A DNA stretch of 64,000 nt from Lepidurus packardi (GCA_023053545.1 JAKZAN010000004.1:2666001-2730000); one strand, 5' to 3'; positions 32,561 through 45,146 are shown, numbered from the stretch's first letter. The notes: generated from the sequence alone by a model not told the origin. Numbers and translations: made by a program.

Positions 32561-33766
32561 TTATTGAAGCGAAGACTCCAAAACTCTTATGGTATCCTGT
32601 ACTAACAACCTGATAACTTCATAGTTGGCACTGAGGCGACACTGTTGGTCCATCAACTCAGTTTTCTTTACCAATTCTTTCATATGGGTGTGGACTAGTT
32701 TTTCTATCAAAGCTTTAACATTCGTAGGGACTGACTTCCACTCTTGACAAAACAACATGTTGGTATCGATACGGTTATCGTAAATCCCCGCCAGAATGCC
32801 GCAGGCGACAACGAGACTCCAACTGGGACCCTCACTGGAGCAATACAGATTAGCTTGCAAACCCAATTTCTTAATTACGCTAATTCTAACTGGGCTTACA
32901 TTATTCATTAGCAGGCTCACGTCGTCTAATTCAAATGAGTAACTGTGATGAGGGTTTTTAGAGATTACGAAACCGTAATCCAGGAATAATTTCAGATTGT
33001 CATGTTCCCCATACTGGATAAACACCTCATCATACTTGGCGTAATTATCAAAGGAAGTTATTTCGTAACATTGGGACTTCTCGATAAAAGAAGCTTTGAT
33101 TTTGGCGCAAGGATTGTGGTTGAACATATCCAAGTACGGTACTAACGCGCAATTGTCTTCGCGAGACTTGGATTCTTCATTCTCATAGTAAACTATCCGT
33201 GTTGACACACAGTGCCATGCCCACGAGATATCTTCCTGCGATATACTGATGTCCGACAAACGGATTTTCTGCTCCAGCGCCTCGAATCGTGTTCGCAGCA
33301 CCGCAATTTCAGAACAAACAAAACCAGGCAAACACGACAGTTCTTCGCTTGAACAAAGACTTCCGCAAGAGAAGGATTCCGGCAGTAACTGAATATACGA
33401 GCTATAGAAACTACCCTCTTTGCTTTTCTCTTGCACCAAAAATATGGCTAGTAACTCTAACGTGGTCCAATAACACGTACTGTCCAGTACGTACGACATA
33501 TTGTGCAACACGACGTCGCGTGTGATAATTAAGGCCGCCGGCACTGCCACCAACAAGTGGTTTGACTGGATCAGGTTGGTGGCCATCACGCCTCTGCCTG
33601 TCTGGGGAAAGATTGCGAGCTGAAGTGGAGAAGTAGGCGACCAACCGTTACTCCGCATCCATGTGAGCATGGAGTCAAAGCGGCGGCGAGTCTCGAGGTC
33701 GGAAAGTGCCGGGACAATTCGCCGCATTCTAAGCCTGCGTTTACGCCACGTGCGACCGCGACCCAT
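32561..33766 (-). CDS. SETD4: SETD4-like SET-domain lysine methyltransferase
   Basis: A single coding exon of 401 codons starts at 33766 with MGRGRTWRKRRLRMRR, immediately after a TTTACTTTCAG splice acceptor, so there is a 5' UTR intron. The SET-domain pattern is that of the SETD4/RuBisCO-methyltransferase branch: FPQTGRGVMAT (start of SET), EDISWAWHCVSTR, the cofactor-binding NHNP region within VPYLDMFNHNP, and EVFIQYGEHDN, followed by the helical substrate-binding domain. The basic N-terminus could be nuclear-targeting. AATAAA on the minus strand near 32497 would end the mRNA about 90 bp before the first identified ABCB7 exon. SETD3 is a less likely alternative. Confidence 0.78.
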   Translation of the reverse strand: MGRGRTWRKRRLRMRRIVPALSDLETRRRFDSMLTWMRSNGWSPTSPLQLAIFPQTGRGVMATNLIQSNHLLVAVPAALIITRDVVLHNMSYVLDSTCYWTTLELLAIFLVQEKSKEGSFYSSYIQLLPESFSCGSLCSSEELSCLPGFVCSEIAVLRTRFEALEQKIRLSDISISQEDISWAWHCVSTRIVYYENEESKSREDNCALVPYLDMFNHNPCAKIKASFIEKSQCYEITSFDNYAKYDEVFIQYGEHDNLKLFLDYGFVISKNPHHSYSFELDDVSLLMNNVSPVRISVIKKLGLQANLYCSSEGPSWSLVVACGILAGIYDNRIDTNMLFCQEWKSVPTNVKALIEKLVHTHMKELVKKTELMDQQCRLSANYEVIRLLVQDTIRVLESSLQ

Positions 33767-33769
33767 CTG

Positions 33770-35168
33770 AAAGTAAAGTAAAACCAACAGGCTCTAAAGA
33801 ATCTACTGATGAAAAAAAAAAAGTTTTGGTGCCATATTTTCGTATAAAACGCAAACCACGCCAAATTTACTAGCCAATACAGTCTTCCTTCCTTTATTTC
33901 TAAACATAATTGCTAGCACTGTCTTTCTTCGCTTATTTGTAATTATTTTAAGGGATTTTAATCTTGGCTTCTTCTGAAGAACATCAATCGCCAGCCAATG
34001 AGGGGGCTGGAAACTAAATCGCCTATTTAAAGCAAAGGAATGCTTAGTATTCTTAGTATCACCATAACGTAAAGAAGCGTATGACACGAATTTTAAACTC
34101 CAGACTTACTTTTAACTTAAACTTCTACGTAATATTTCTTATTTTAAGTTTTGTTTTATGGTAATTGCCAGGTTTGGTTGTCCTTTGAGATTAACTTACC
34201 ATAAGACACTATAGCTTCGTTTTCGTTCCTGCACTACAGCTCTTTTTCGTTTCCATACAAGGCAATAACGGCAAGAAATCTATCTTCTGGCTTTAATAAA
34301 AAAAATCAATCTTATGTTAACGTTTCTTCTAATAAATGAATTTCACGAAATTAAGTAAAGTACAATCAGTCATGTAATTGTTTCTAAAGAGACATTCTTT
34401 CTTGTGGAAGACTTAAAAGCTTTTAGTATCACTAAGGACAAATAGTAGAACAACAGTCATATTCGTGTGGCCAAGCTAGCTAAAAACGATTTGGATTTGA
34501 ATAATAGAAGTGGAGTTTTGGATCTACTCTTATGAAAGATCTACTCTTTTAGATCTGTCTGTGAAAGCGAGTTACATTGCATATAATCGCAAGAACGGAA
34601 AGAAATAATACATACTGGCTGTATTTTCTGTTGACGATTCTTGTCCAAACTGCAAGTGCAAGTGCAAGCCGAATACCTATCCAAGCTTGTGAGTTTTACA
34701 CTTTTGATACCGCGTGAAAAGAACTCGCACTTACGCTGGGCAAATGTACCAATTCGCAGCATATTCTGTTAACTTGAATTACCGCGTGCGCCAAGACACA
34801 ATCATGATTACTGCATCTTGTTTATTTTTGTTTTAAGCCCAACTTCTACAACCAAACAGAAAACATTATTATGAAAGAAGTTCGTTGGGGTTGTCTCACT
34901 CAACATACACGAAAGTAAGATAGTGGCACCATCTGCTAGTGATTATGGCGTCTAAAAGTCTTGCGTCAAGGCTTTTCATTTTCCTTCTTAAGGAACAAAA
35001 CAGAAGACTGTGGAAAAGGACTAATTATGCAGCTATAGATAATTTAAATCAGAATAGGACATATTTTTCTTGTTTATTCCAAAATGAATACAAGGCAAGA
35101 AGTACAAATCGAACACAAGTGCGAGACACAAAAGTTCTTTCATTACAGCAACTACATGACGTATTTGA
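33770..35168. other. Intergenic DNA upstream of the SETD4-like gene
   Basis: It probably contains the SETD4-like 5' UTR exon and promoter, which I could not place. Open frames (33803-34087 minus, 34939-35214 plus) have no recognisable domains. Confidence 0.35.
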
Positions 35169-35169
35169 C

Positions 35170-35344
35170 CAGCGGTTCTCAAACTATGCGCCGCGGCGCC
35201 CAGGATTCATATAATTGGATAGATGCAGCAATTCTATAACCCTATGTTCTAGGAGGCTCCGCGCGAGCTGCGAATATGTTCCGAGGGGCGCCGCGGCGAA
35301 TATACTGTTAGTGCGCCGCGAACGACAAAGTTTCAGAACCCCTG
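35170..35344. mobile_element. hAT-type MITE, 175 bp
   Basis: The left end CAGCGGTTCTCAAACTATGC and the right end (reverse complement) CAGGGGTTCTGAAACTTTG are inverted. GC-rich GCGCCGCGGCGC segments lie just inside both ends. The 8-bp flanks TATTTGAC (35162-35169) and TATTGGAC (35345-35352) match at 7 of 8 positions, as expected for an hAT target duplication. There is no coding capacity. Confidence 0.8.
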
Positions 35345-35461
35345 TATTGGACGATCTCAAGCAGCGATCACTAAAAATTAAGATAGATCCGCTTTCCGTC
35401 ACTGTGCAAATAAAATACAAAAATGGACTGAACACTAAAGCTGGCTATGTCCAGCTTGTTT

Positions 35462-38400
35462 CTAACTGTCCGCTTTATGTTTCTTAACAGCCACAGGGTG
35501 TTCAGAATCACTACCATTCCGGAGGGAAACTGGGACACACGTTGATTGACCTTCTGCATTCTTATCATCATTTTCTCTAGCCGGTTTTGCATTTCGCTTG
35601 CGACCCATGAGCATACTTTGTTTATGGAAAACAGGCGACACTTTGCCTGAATCCAAAGTATCTGTCTCAGCTTCTTTCCCACCATTCACTTCAGTTTCAA
35701 TCAAATTGCTTTTGCTTTGATTGAGGGCAACACCAGGTTCGGGTACTGTCTCACTAGCCATGGGGACGTCATTGGTAATAACCGCAATGTTGTTTGCCAA
35801 CACCTCCTCAGCTTTTTCAACTGCATCTGATGTGGAAATATTCATGTCTTGGCTGCATTTCAAAACGAAATCAGGGTTAACTTCCCTGATTAGTCTCACG
35901 ATGAGTTCCTGTAATTGCTGTCTCTTCATCCCCACTTCTTCGCTGGTAAACCACTCTCGAAGATCCGCGAGTGGAAATCTGAAGGACTTTATGGGATTCT
36001 GTTCGAAGGAAACAAAACTCTGCAATGTATATAGCCTTTGAAGAAATAGTTAGAAATTACCTTGAAAAAGCTTTCGACGTACTGTAAGACATAAATCCCA
36101 CAATCCGAACTGTTGGTCTGCTGCGGCACGCGAGCGTTCATCCCTCTGATCGTGTCCTTGTTAAAACCTTTCAAATCAGCGTCTTTCTTCCGCACGTTAT
36201 ACTCGACTTGCAAGTAATCGCGCAAGGTTGCTATGACACGTGATCTACTACAACCCTTCATCGAATCAAAAACGAGAATACACGGCCTAAAAACAGAAAC
36301 AAGGCTCAAATAAAGTCACAAAACTCACACAATAATAATTCAGTAAGAGTAATTAGCCAAACGGAATACTTAGCAATTAACTTGAAGAAAAGAGACAGTT
36401 ATTTTAATAGCCTGATTAGCCAGATGGATTACTTAACTAATCTTAAGAATAGAAACAATGATTTAAATAAAATAATTTTACTGTTTAATAGCAGGGATTG
36501 AAGGATTCTCTAGAGGAACAGTTTCTGATTTGACTGGCTCGGCTTCAACTTTGGGGGCAAGAGAATCCGCAACTTTAAGAGTTCTTCCTCCTCCTCCTCT
36601 TCGCTAATAGCTTCGTCTCTTTCTTCATTGGCTAGTGTTAAACAAAACGTTTGCGAGCCTCGACTGGGAGCCAAACTAGTACCTAATACCGGTGTAATGC
36701 TCGTCGCACCAATTACGAGTGTCTGGCCTCGTGAGAGGCTATAACTCACTAGACAAAGCCAAGAAGTATCGAAGCGAATGTCAATACAAATTTTTCTTAA
36801 TTTGAAAAATTATTCTTACGCAACGCAGGAGTTTCTAGAAGTAATTTAGGGGAACTTAAGGCAGGTTCGGTAAAGATTTCTTTTCCGTTGGAGGCTAAAG
36901 CTGCCCCCACTAGGCCAGGAAAGCAGATAATCGCCAGGAACCAATGAGAACTTTGTAAAAAGAAAAAAAAAACCAACAAAATCGTTATGTAAGTTATTTT
37001 GTTAGATGTAAACCTCTCGTTGATCGGAACAATCAAGAAATCCTTCGAGAAGATGTCAACGTTTTTGGTCCAACTTTTTACGCGGTGATGACGCTTTTCT
37101 GCTGCAGTTAGCATAGGATTGTCTTCTATGGGATGTTTTTTCCTGGATCCTTTAGGGCGGGTGGTGAGCCGTTGGTAAAAAAAGCAGCTAAAGACGTGGG
37201 TCTTCTCACGGTCCTCAACGGATAACACAGAATTCACGAGGTACCTGACCAAAAAATCATTAGTTTTCGTTTTGCAAGAAATCGGTCAAATTTTAATTCT
37301 TACTTCAAATAAAAGTCAATAATCACATCATTTAGGAACGTGTCCGGCTCCAAGCAACGATAATCTTGTCCAGTGATCGAGATCCCTTCCCTTGAAGGGG
37401 ATGGCGGCCATACAAGCCATCTATGATCCACAAGTAATCAAATTTCGTAAAAACCTCTGCAAAAATAGAATGTTGAAAATCGTTGTTTACGTGCTATTGT
37501 CTTCTTCCCTGCTTGCAGGGTTTTCCAATCTTGGGCTTTCAGATGTAGATTTGTGAGTTGGACTTGCTACTCCCTCGGGCCGTTTCATAGTCACTTTTCG
37601 TTCATATTTTGTCCTCGCTAGTTGGTCAGCCTGTTGAAAGCAATCACGTAAACAACTTAGACTTGCACTTTATTATCTTACTCTCACTCCTGTCACTGTG
37701 AGAAGTTGATCTTGAGCTGCGCGATCGCTGATTTGGCGTAACTTGTCGCCGTACATCTGTTTTAAGCTCAGCTGCGCAGACTCCTTGACATGTTCAGATA
37801 CCAGGACTACAAAACATTTCAAATCATCTAAAAAAATAATTAAAAAAATTAAAGGTCGGTAAAGAATTTCCTCAATGAATAGTAAGTTACCTTGTTCTCC
37901 GCGATGATCCGTGTCTGGGGTCTTGATACACAATTGCTTCACAATTCGTTTGGAGCAATCTAGCGAGCATCTAATGAAGGCGATGGGCGATCCTGACGAA
38001 AAGCACGCGTCAATGCATGTCAGTTCAGTTTTGTCCACCCAAACCAGCTCGTGTTCCTCACCACCACACTGTAATATCTTTGCAAAGATTGAGTCTTCAG
38101 TGAAGAAGACTGCATCGGTAGGGACAACTTTGTATGCTCCAAACCGAACGCAACGGCAACGAAGAGCCACGTACGGTTGGCTTTGCAACTTTGGAGCCAA
38201 AATCTCTTCCAGGCTCCTGGTTGCCAAGTCTAGAGAAATTCCAAGCCAAAAATAATTCCATAATCGTTTAAAACTATTACATCATATGTTAATCCTCACG
38301 TTACAGAAAATTAAAATGTATTTCAGACATATTTACCTTCTTTAGTAACGTTAGGAACGTTGGCAGGATCCTGCAGATCAACATCAGGTTCAACTTCACT

Positions 38401-40314
38401 GCGAATAGGAGTCTCAACTATTATTGATTTTTCCGTGGGCATTGGTTTGGAAGATTTTCCATCCTCGTCGTCAGAGGAAATCGTTAAGCAAGGAGGTTCA
38501 TCATTTTGTCGCGTCTGTCGTTTCACAACTACTGTTCTCCGTTTCTCCGAGTAAGATTCTGACGAAATAGATCTGATTGTGGAAACTTGATGACATTTCT
38601 GTTATATATAAAAAAAAAACATGAACTCGTTCATTCAAAGAAACATAAAATTGTCCAATTAAGATTACTTCTTGGGTCGCAGTAGACACGGAACTAGTAG
38701 ATGAAGGAGCATTGCGAATGACGATCCAATCACCAGTGACTTTCCTCTGGCATCGGCCGCACTTTTCCAGATTATACGAGGAATATCCGCAAAAACTGCA
38801 AACGACATAATGGCTTCCAAGTCTGGCTTCCATTCCCTTAATTAAAAACATATCACTAACTTTTTCAAGAGATTTGAATAATTGCACACACCTTTCGACT
38901 GTCCACAATGGTCCTGCCTTCATTTATTTTCCTAAAAGAGAAAAAGTAATTTATTAAGCAACAAAACTTGAACTTCAGACTTAAAACTAATAATTCCAAT
39001 AAAATCATCCACATCATAACATAATTAAAAGCAAAACGATCAAAACAATAAAACTAAAAAAAAAATCCTTAAATATATAAATAATAGTGAAAAATAAGTA
39101 AGTTTAATACAGTGGACTCCAATTATTTGAATAACGGTTATTTGAATATTCCGCCCAATTGAATGAAAAGTTTACGGTCCCCTTTTATTCCAATTTAATT
39201 CAATGTAAACCTAAGGTAACTTCGTATTTTTTAATATTCCGCATACTTGAACGCTGTCCGGTCCCGGGCCTATTCAAATAAGCGGATTGCACTGTAATGG
39301 AATCTTAAATATACAGTAAATATCACAAAACCAATTAAATATTAAAATTAATATAATAAAACCAACAAAACGGGAACTCAATAACAGTTTACAATGTTAG
39401 AATTAGGAAGTTAGAAAACTAAAATAGTAATAAAACGTGCAGATAACTTTAAGAAATTAATTTTTTCGAAATGTTGGTACTATACGAAGTTTTTAGGGTC
39501 ACACATGTCTTCCAATCACTAAAATCTGCTCAATTCTGAAGTGTTGAAAGATATATTTAAGTTTACGAGTCATTTGGAGCGGAATTGGTCGCCGAACAGG
39601 CTGCAGCAACAGTGAGACCTTTGCTGGCATGACTACCAGCTTTCCTTGATGGTAACACACTAAGTCCTGTCATTTTACGATACTCTTCCATCGTCAGCTT
39701 ATGTTTGGTTAAACGTGGTGTGTTTTCCTTGATAGCAGTGCTGGGTTTAACTGCATTGTTTCCCGACGCCATACTTCTGTGATGCTTTGATGTGTCGCTC
39801 TGAGGAACGTACTTAATTTCCCCGTTCAAAGGCTTGGAAGTAGTACAGCTGAGAAAAAAAGGGGAGAAATCAGGAAGAAATTCGGTCTTTGTAGTTTAAT
39901 GTACCTTTTCTCTACACTAGACGCCTTTTTTAACTCAGGAAACTTGGAAGACACCCTTTTGTTGCTACTTGATGGTAGAGGAGATTGGGGTTTTAATAAA
40001 TCGTTCTTCTGATCTGAACTCGCAACAGGTGGTTCTTGTATGGAACTAACTTTTGCGTCGTTTTCCGTTGAGTAATGCCAATCAACCACGCTCACTTCAC
40101 TTATACCTCTCTGGGCAAGATATTCAATGACATCGGAAAAATTCTGGGGAAAAATGTCGCTTGACACGACTACCACTGTTCCGCTTTCAGACGCGGACAT
40201 AGTAGGTACAACTTCGATTTGGGAATCAGAATTAGTTGCTTCATTAGTAGGCGTCTCACTGCAGTCGTCTAATTTGGAGATGGATTCAGTTTGCTCAAAT
40301 GATGCACACTGCAT
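35462..40314 (-). CDS. SENP6/7-type (Ulp2-like) SUMO protease
   Basis: A multi-exon minus-strand gene; exon edges are approximate. Start Met at 40314 with Ser-rich exons (39826-40314, 39563-39829). Next come a zinc-ribbon-like exon (CSFCGYSSYNLEKCGRC, about 38700-38900), an acidic Ser-rich exon (about 38335-38530) and a globular exon (about 37860-38227). The split C48 peptidase domain runs from about 37400 to 36061: CLEPDTFLNDVIIDFYLK, HVFSCFFYQRL, VKSWTKNVDIFSKDFLIVPI, catalytic His in SSHWFLAIICFPGL, an acidic insertion (about 36500-36745), Asp in ILVFDSMKG, and catalytic Cys in QTNSSDCGIYVLQYVE. The insertion between His and Asp is typical of SENP6/7, which trims poly-SUMO chains. The C-terminal tail exon (35462-36019) ends in a basic stretch. 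Confidence 0.82.
39110..39294. mobile_element. pogo/Tigger-like MITE, 185 bp, in a SENP6/7 intron
   Basis: It begins CAGTGGACTCCAATTATTTG and ends, reverse complemented, CAGTGCAATCCGCTTATTTG. TA flanks both sides (39108-39109 and 39295-39296). Internal TTATTTGAATA repeats at both ends are typical of Tc1/mariner-superfamily pogo derivatives. It has no ORF. Confidence 0.8.
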
Positions 40315-40972
40315 CTTATAGACATTATAACGGGCAGATTACCTATAAGAAATCAAATATTACTAATTTTTTTATATTAGATTCAAGACTTGATTTTTTC
40401 ATTTGAGTTAAACATTTACTTGGCGACATGTATAACTACCAGCTGATTTACGATTTTTAAGACCTTTCTAAACATTAACTGTAAGTTCCTTATTACTTTA
40501 CTCCAAAGAAAAACTGCACGCGTGCTGGAAAGAGGAAAAAGAAAGTCGGAAACTGTTTTCAAGCAAGGCGAGGTGTATGCGGATTTTTGTTAGCTTGGTC
40601 AAGTTTTTAACAGTTATACTGTCAGCTTACTAGCTAGAGTGATCGCGGCTTTCTGAAGTCGCTCGTATACATGTTTTACGGGTCCTGGATTTAAAAGATG
40701 GCTATACAGGTCGAAAAAAACACTTGCAAACAGCACTATTTTACCGAACCGAACAATTATTTTGCTCCAGAAAACGTGCAGACTGATTAAGAACTTTTTT
40801 AGAGGAAAGGAACTTCCCAATTATTTACGCAGCGTTTCCAGCGCCTCTAGTTTTCCTTCTATAAAACTTGTAGCGACAACGATGAATTTAGGAAACGCTA
40901 AGCGAAGATCAGTATACCGTAGTAAACCTATATACAGTACTGTGTCATATACCGTTAATAACACAGAATTTT

Positions 40973-43900
40973 AATTATTTCTACAGTGCAGTAGAAACAA
41001 TGCTTCTACAATGCAGTTTCCAAATGCAGTCATTTTCAGGTTCATTGCTGTTATATGGGTGCCGAACAACTGAAGCTGATGGATATCCAAAAAGGTTTGC
41101 TCATCTTTAAGGTTTCCATCGCAAAATGGGATTTCCAGGACTACTTTCTTACACCTCACTTACTTTCTTATCTTTAAATATGTACCTATCCATCTTCAGA
41201 TAAAGAAAACTTAATGCTAACGGATAGTTAGAAGTAGAAGCAATGGTATACTGGGAAAAAGAATGTACTTACGGCTGCTGGGACTAAATTTGCAGCCCAT
41301 ATCACAAACAGAAGTTCAGCTGTGCATCGAAGTAGCTTCATCATTAGGTGGGTTAAGAATATTAAACCGTAAGTATTTTCGAAAGAACACTAGACGCACG
41401 TTTAGAAACGACATGTAAGTTATCCATAATACTCATGAGACTACACGAAAGGTAGAGCAATAAGGCCATGCCCATATACGACTTAACGGCGCTGACAGCC
41501 TTTTCAAGCACGATTGCAGAAGCATGCAGCTCTTTAAGACGACTTCCAAGCTTATGGTTACTGACAATGTCAACTACAATGTCCTTGGTCTATGAATGCT
41601 CCAAAATTTCCACGCGGTCAGAACAAGAAACTTCGGGGTACAAATGGTGACATATTTTTTCGCAAAGTCCAGAAAATAGCTGACTAAAAGGCAGCAAAAC
41701 ATGAAAAGTTGTACTGGTACGATCCGTAACGACATGTAAAGGGACACCTGCCAAAACCCGTACAGGACCATTCCAACCCACTTGACTCCGGTACCCAAGG
41801 TAGCGACGGGGGTGTTGAGGGCTTCAGTTTTGTCGACGGTAAAGTAAAGCCTAATCGTATTAGGTATTAACTACATCATTTAGTTTTAAAAAGATAAATT
41901 TATATGTTTGAGTAAGAAATTCTGATCTTTAAGATATCTTACAGTAAGGTTTCTATACCGTTAAGAACTCCAGAGGAAAGATTAGAATCGTCAAAGGCCA
42001 CAATTTGTTACCCGTTAAACCTGGACCGAAAGTAACTTGGATTTCTATAATAGTGTTAAGTGCCAATTATAATGTCGCTTTGCTTAAAAAGGCAATCCGC
42101 GGGACAAAAATGGCTGCGCAACCAACGCTGCCGTAAAACATAATGTTAACTAACGTATCTGTTGTGTTACACGAAGAAGTTATGCATTCTTATATAGTCA
42201 ACAGTTAGTATGATTTGCAAAACCATTTTCAAGAGCCAAAGAACGCTAGTAAGATGGAATCCGGCAAAACGAATGCGAAGCAATCCAGTTTCCTGAGTTG
42301 AAATGACCCGTCCATGACCCGTCCAATGACCCGTCCATTTACCCGTAAACGGGTAAATAACCCGTCCATTTCAGTCAGGAGACACTTTTCAAAATAGCTA
42401 GTAAAGAAATTGGATAGTGGTAGATCATTTTTGAAGTAAAACCAAACTATAACCCTTCTAACACATTCTAAATTATAACTTAAGATATAATGATGAAGTT
42501 TTGCAATATTATCTGTCCTACATTTTAAATACTACTGAGAAAGTTTATGGAATTTAGGATGTTTAATGGAAAAAATAAGTACCTATATACAGTAATAGTT
42601 ATTGTTTTTAAATTATAACGAAACTTCGTATTGTATGTCTTTGGTTCGAATATAGTGTTGCATTAGATTCAAGAAAGATGCAGAAGTGAGGATTAACAAG
42701 AAATTTTCGCCAAATATTGCTAATTTAAGGTTGATTTCCGGGCACTGTTAATGTTGGGCACATGATAATGTTGTATTCTGGGTAGCGAATTGCATAATGA
42801 TTATGAAGTACGTGACAACAGCATCGAAGACCTAAACATTCGATCTTTCAATAATCTATTTGTTAAAGGTTTTTTTTAAACCTACTGCTGGAATGATTTT
42901 CCTGCCAATGGCGAACATTCCAGAAACGGTAATCTCTGTTTCTATTCCCAGAAACTGGTTACGAAACCAATGAAGCTGTAGTGAACATACAAAAATTATA
43001 CATATGCTATGCCGTACAAGATAAAAAGATAGATAGATCCTTAGGAAAAATTCCCTCTACAGCCAAACTCTTTGCTTTCATATTACCTGGAGCTCATGAT
43101 TAGTTCCCAAATCGTATTCGCTCAATTTTCTCAACTTGCTCAAGTTTCAGCTTGGACTCTTTTACCTAAATTCAAGCCGTTAAACGCAAACCCAACAATA
43201 TAATCAAACCTCTTACAGCATAATTAGGCAAATCTACTGCTCAAATAATCACATGAAGCTGGTCAAATCTTGGCTGAAATGCGACAGAACGTGAATTGTC
43301 GAATCCATGAACCTATTGCCATTTAACGTCGGGTTCGTCAGCAATGTCGATAGACATGAGTAAACGTTATGCGAGTCACTTATGAGATTCACCAGCCGAC
43401 TCATCATGAAAATTAGAAGGGGAAAACTGAAGTATGTATCAACAGCTTCAGCAGCTTTCTTCAGCGTAACCGAAACTTTATGCAAGTTCTTGAGTCGCAT
43501 GGAGCACGAAAGAAGGGCATAGTCTTCAGGTTGCCAATTTGGGTGTCGTCGACGAGTTCCACTAAACTCTGGTTAATGTTCGATCCCAACTTGACGAAGT
43601 GTTGACCTAAAACATGGCAAATCACTAGTAATTGCAAAGGAACAACCCACGCAACAAGGGTGTTGTACGCCTGCAGTAGAACGGAAATCCTGTCTTAGCA
43701 TGAGATGTACTGCGCTGTAAACTAAAATATGAGCAAGTACTCGACTGCTTGCAGTATTGTACTTATGTACTTTCAGTGATATCTATAAAGTAAATAAATA
43801 ATGGACATATGAAATTAAAAAAGGAACTTCGGCATCATAAATGCATTTAACAGTCCAAGGATACTGAGTGTGACATAAGGCAATCGCAACATCTTTGGGT

Positions 43901-44345
43901 CACCACTCAGAAATTCATTGGCAGCTGACATATGATTCAGGGCTAATTTAAGGGACGAAATATTCCATAGTGTAAAGCGAGGGACAATTATCGAAGAACG
44001 TATAAAGCTTAGTTGGTTGAGCATACGCACTGTTTTGGTAGCTACATTCCCCTGGGAAGAAAGTAGCACGTAAAAACTCGAGATTCTTCCCATTTTGAAC
44101 GATGTTAACAGGTAATAGTCCGAACCACTTTATTACGTACATACAAAGCATGTTACGTATATACAGAGCATGCACGATTCCTTTACGAAACTAGTATCGG
44201 TACTTGATTCTTTGGATACAAGAGAGAGAAAAGCTTCAATTTTTCTTTCTTTGATCTTCTTCGGACAAGACATGGTGTAAACGGAATATAGGCTTAGATC
44301 TTTTCTTGATGTAGACTGAAGGCCCGACAGGGAAAAATTACACAC
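40973..44345 (-). pseudogene. Gustatory-receptor-like seven-helix gene, probably broken
   Basis: Minus-strand fragments in receptor order: an N-terminal piece (44133-44180 and on: YVIKWFGLLPVNIVQNGKNL), a helix-rich piece (43815-44093), and the typical insect Gr segment before helix 6 (43249-43500: LKNLHKVSVTLKKAAEAVD then YFSFPLLIFMMSRLVNLI). Another piece resembles LKELHASAIVLEKAVSAVKS (about 41480-41580). Next come a helix ending WAANLVPAA (about 41270-41345) and a C-terminal exon (40973-41159) with QLQLFGTHITAMNLKM. Frame changes occur near 44090-44110 and 41590-41640 without clear splice sites. It could be two receptor copies or a pseudogene; the family call rests on weak motifs. Confidence 0.4.
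42302..42378. repeat. Short repeat of ATGACCCGTCC units within an inverted frame
   Basis: Three to four copies of (A)TGACCCGTCC and a TTTACCCGTAAACGGGTAAA palindrome lie between CCTGAGTTGAAATG and CATTTCAGTCAGG. The outer sequences form an imperfect inverted pair, suggesting a very small MITE. It sits in a non-coding part of the receptor-like locus. Confidence 0.6.
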
Positions 44346-44940
44346 AAACTGGACAGCCGTTCTATTCTTAAGAGATGTTTAATAAGATAATCGATATTAA
44401 GGTCATATTAAAGTTGTATTATTAAGGTATTATCGGTATTAAGGTCGATAGGTCTATTAAGGAGGTCCCTTGTGCTGACACAAAAGAAACCATGAAAATG
44501 TACAACCATACATCAAATAAAACTTGAGGCAATTGGCGTGAGCATACGCCGATTAATTTAAAAAAGGTCTTCGCAAAGACCTTATAAGTGGCAATGTGAA
44601 AATAGATTGTATGTATTCTTGTAAACGTAGTTATTTATATACGGTGTGGGAATTTAATAATAAGTTATTTAACCTATATGTGTAATACCCCTATTGCGTA
44701 ATACTGTAAGGTGTAAAACTCTTATTAGTATTTTATTCTTATTTTAAGTCTTTTATCCACATTATCCATGTTTTATTCATATAATTTAGTATGAATAATT
44801 TGACTTGGAGAGTACGTTTTTCCGTTAAAATAAACTTTTTTTTATCCATAAGTTAAAATCAGTAACAAAAGTAGTTATTCTTGGAATTGTGGTAACTTCA
44901 AGCTATTTTAAGTTACGTAGTCCTTGGGAAGGCTATTTAC
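44346..44940. other. Intergenic AT-rich DNA
   Basis: Contains iterated TATTAAGGT(C) units at 44395-44465; otherwise nothing recognised. Confidence 0.4.
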
Positions 44941-44946
44941 CAGTCA

Positions 44947-45146
44947 AGGCAACCTTCACCTACATGATTGGGCGGAACTCCATTCGTAAAATCTCCCGAA
45001 CTCTAGGGAAAGGATGAACGGTCCTGGGCGTATATACGAAAGTAAAAGGTATGCCTGGGAATAAGATCGCCCTTCCCCAAGGCAAACTGGAAACTGAGGC
45101 AAATGTTCCAGTTGCTCCAGTTCCATCTCATATCTTAGGTATAAAA
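44947..45146 (+). promoter_or_regulatory. Promoter of the remote cuticle gene
   Basis: TATAAAA is at 45140-45146, 63 bp before the start codon. The proximal block CCCAAGGCAAACTGGAAACT (about 45077-45096), then AATGTTCCAGTTGCTCC, and the distal block AACCTTCACCTACATGAT (about 44950) are shared with the cluster 40 kb away. Confidence 0.65.
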
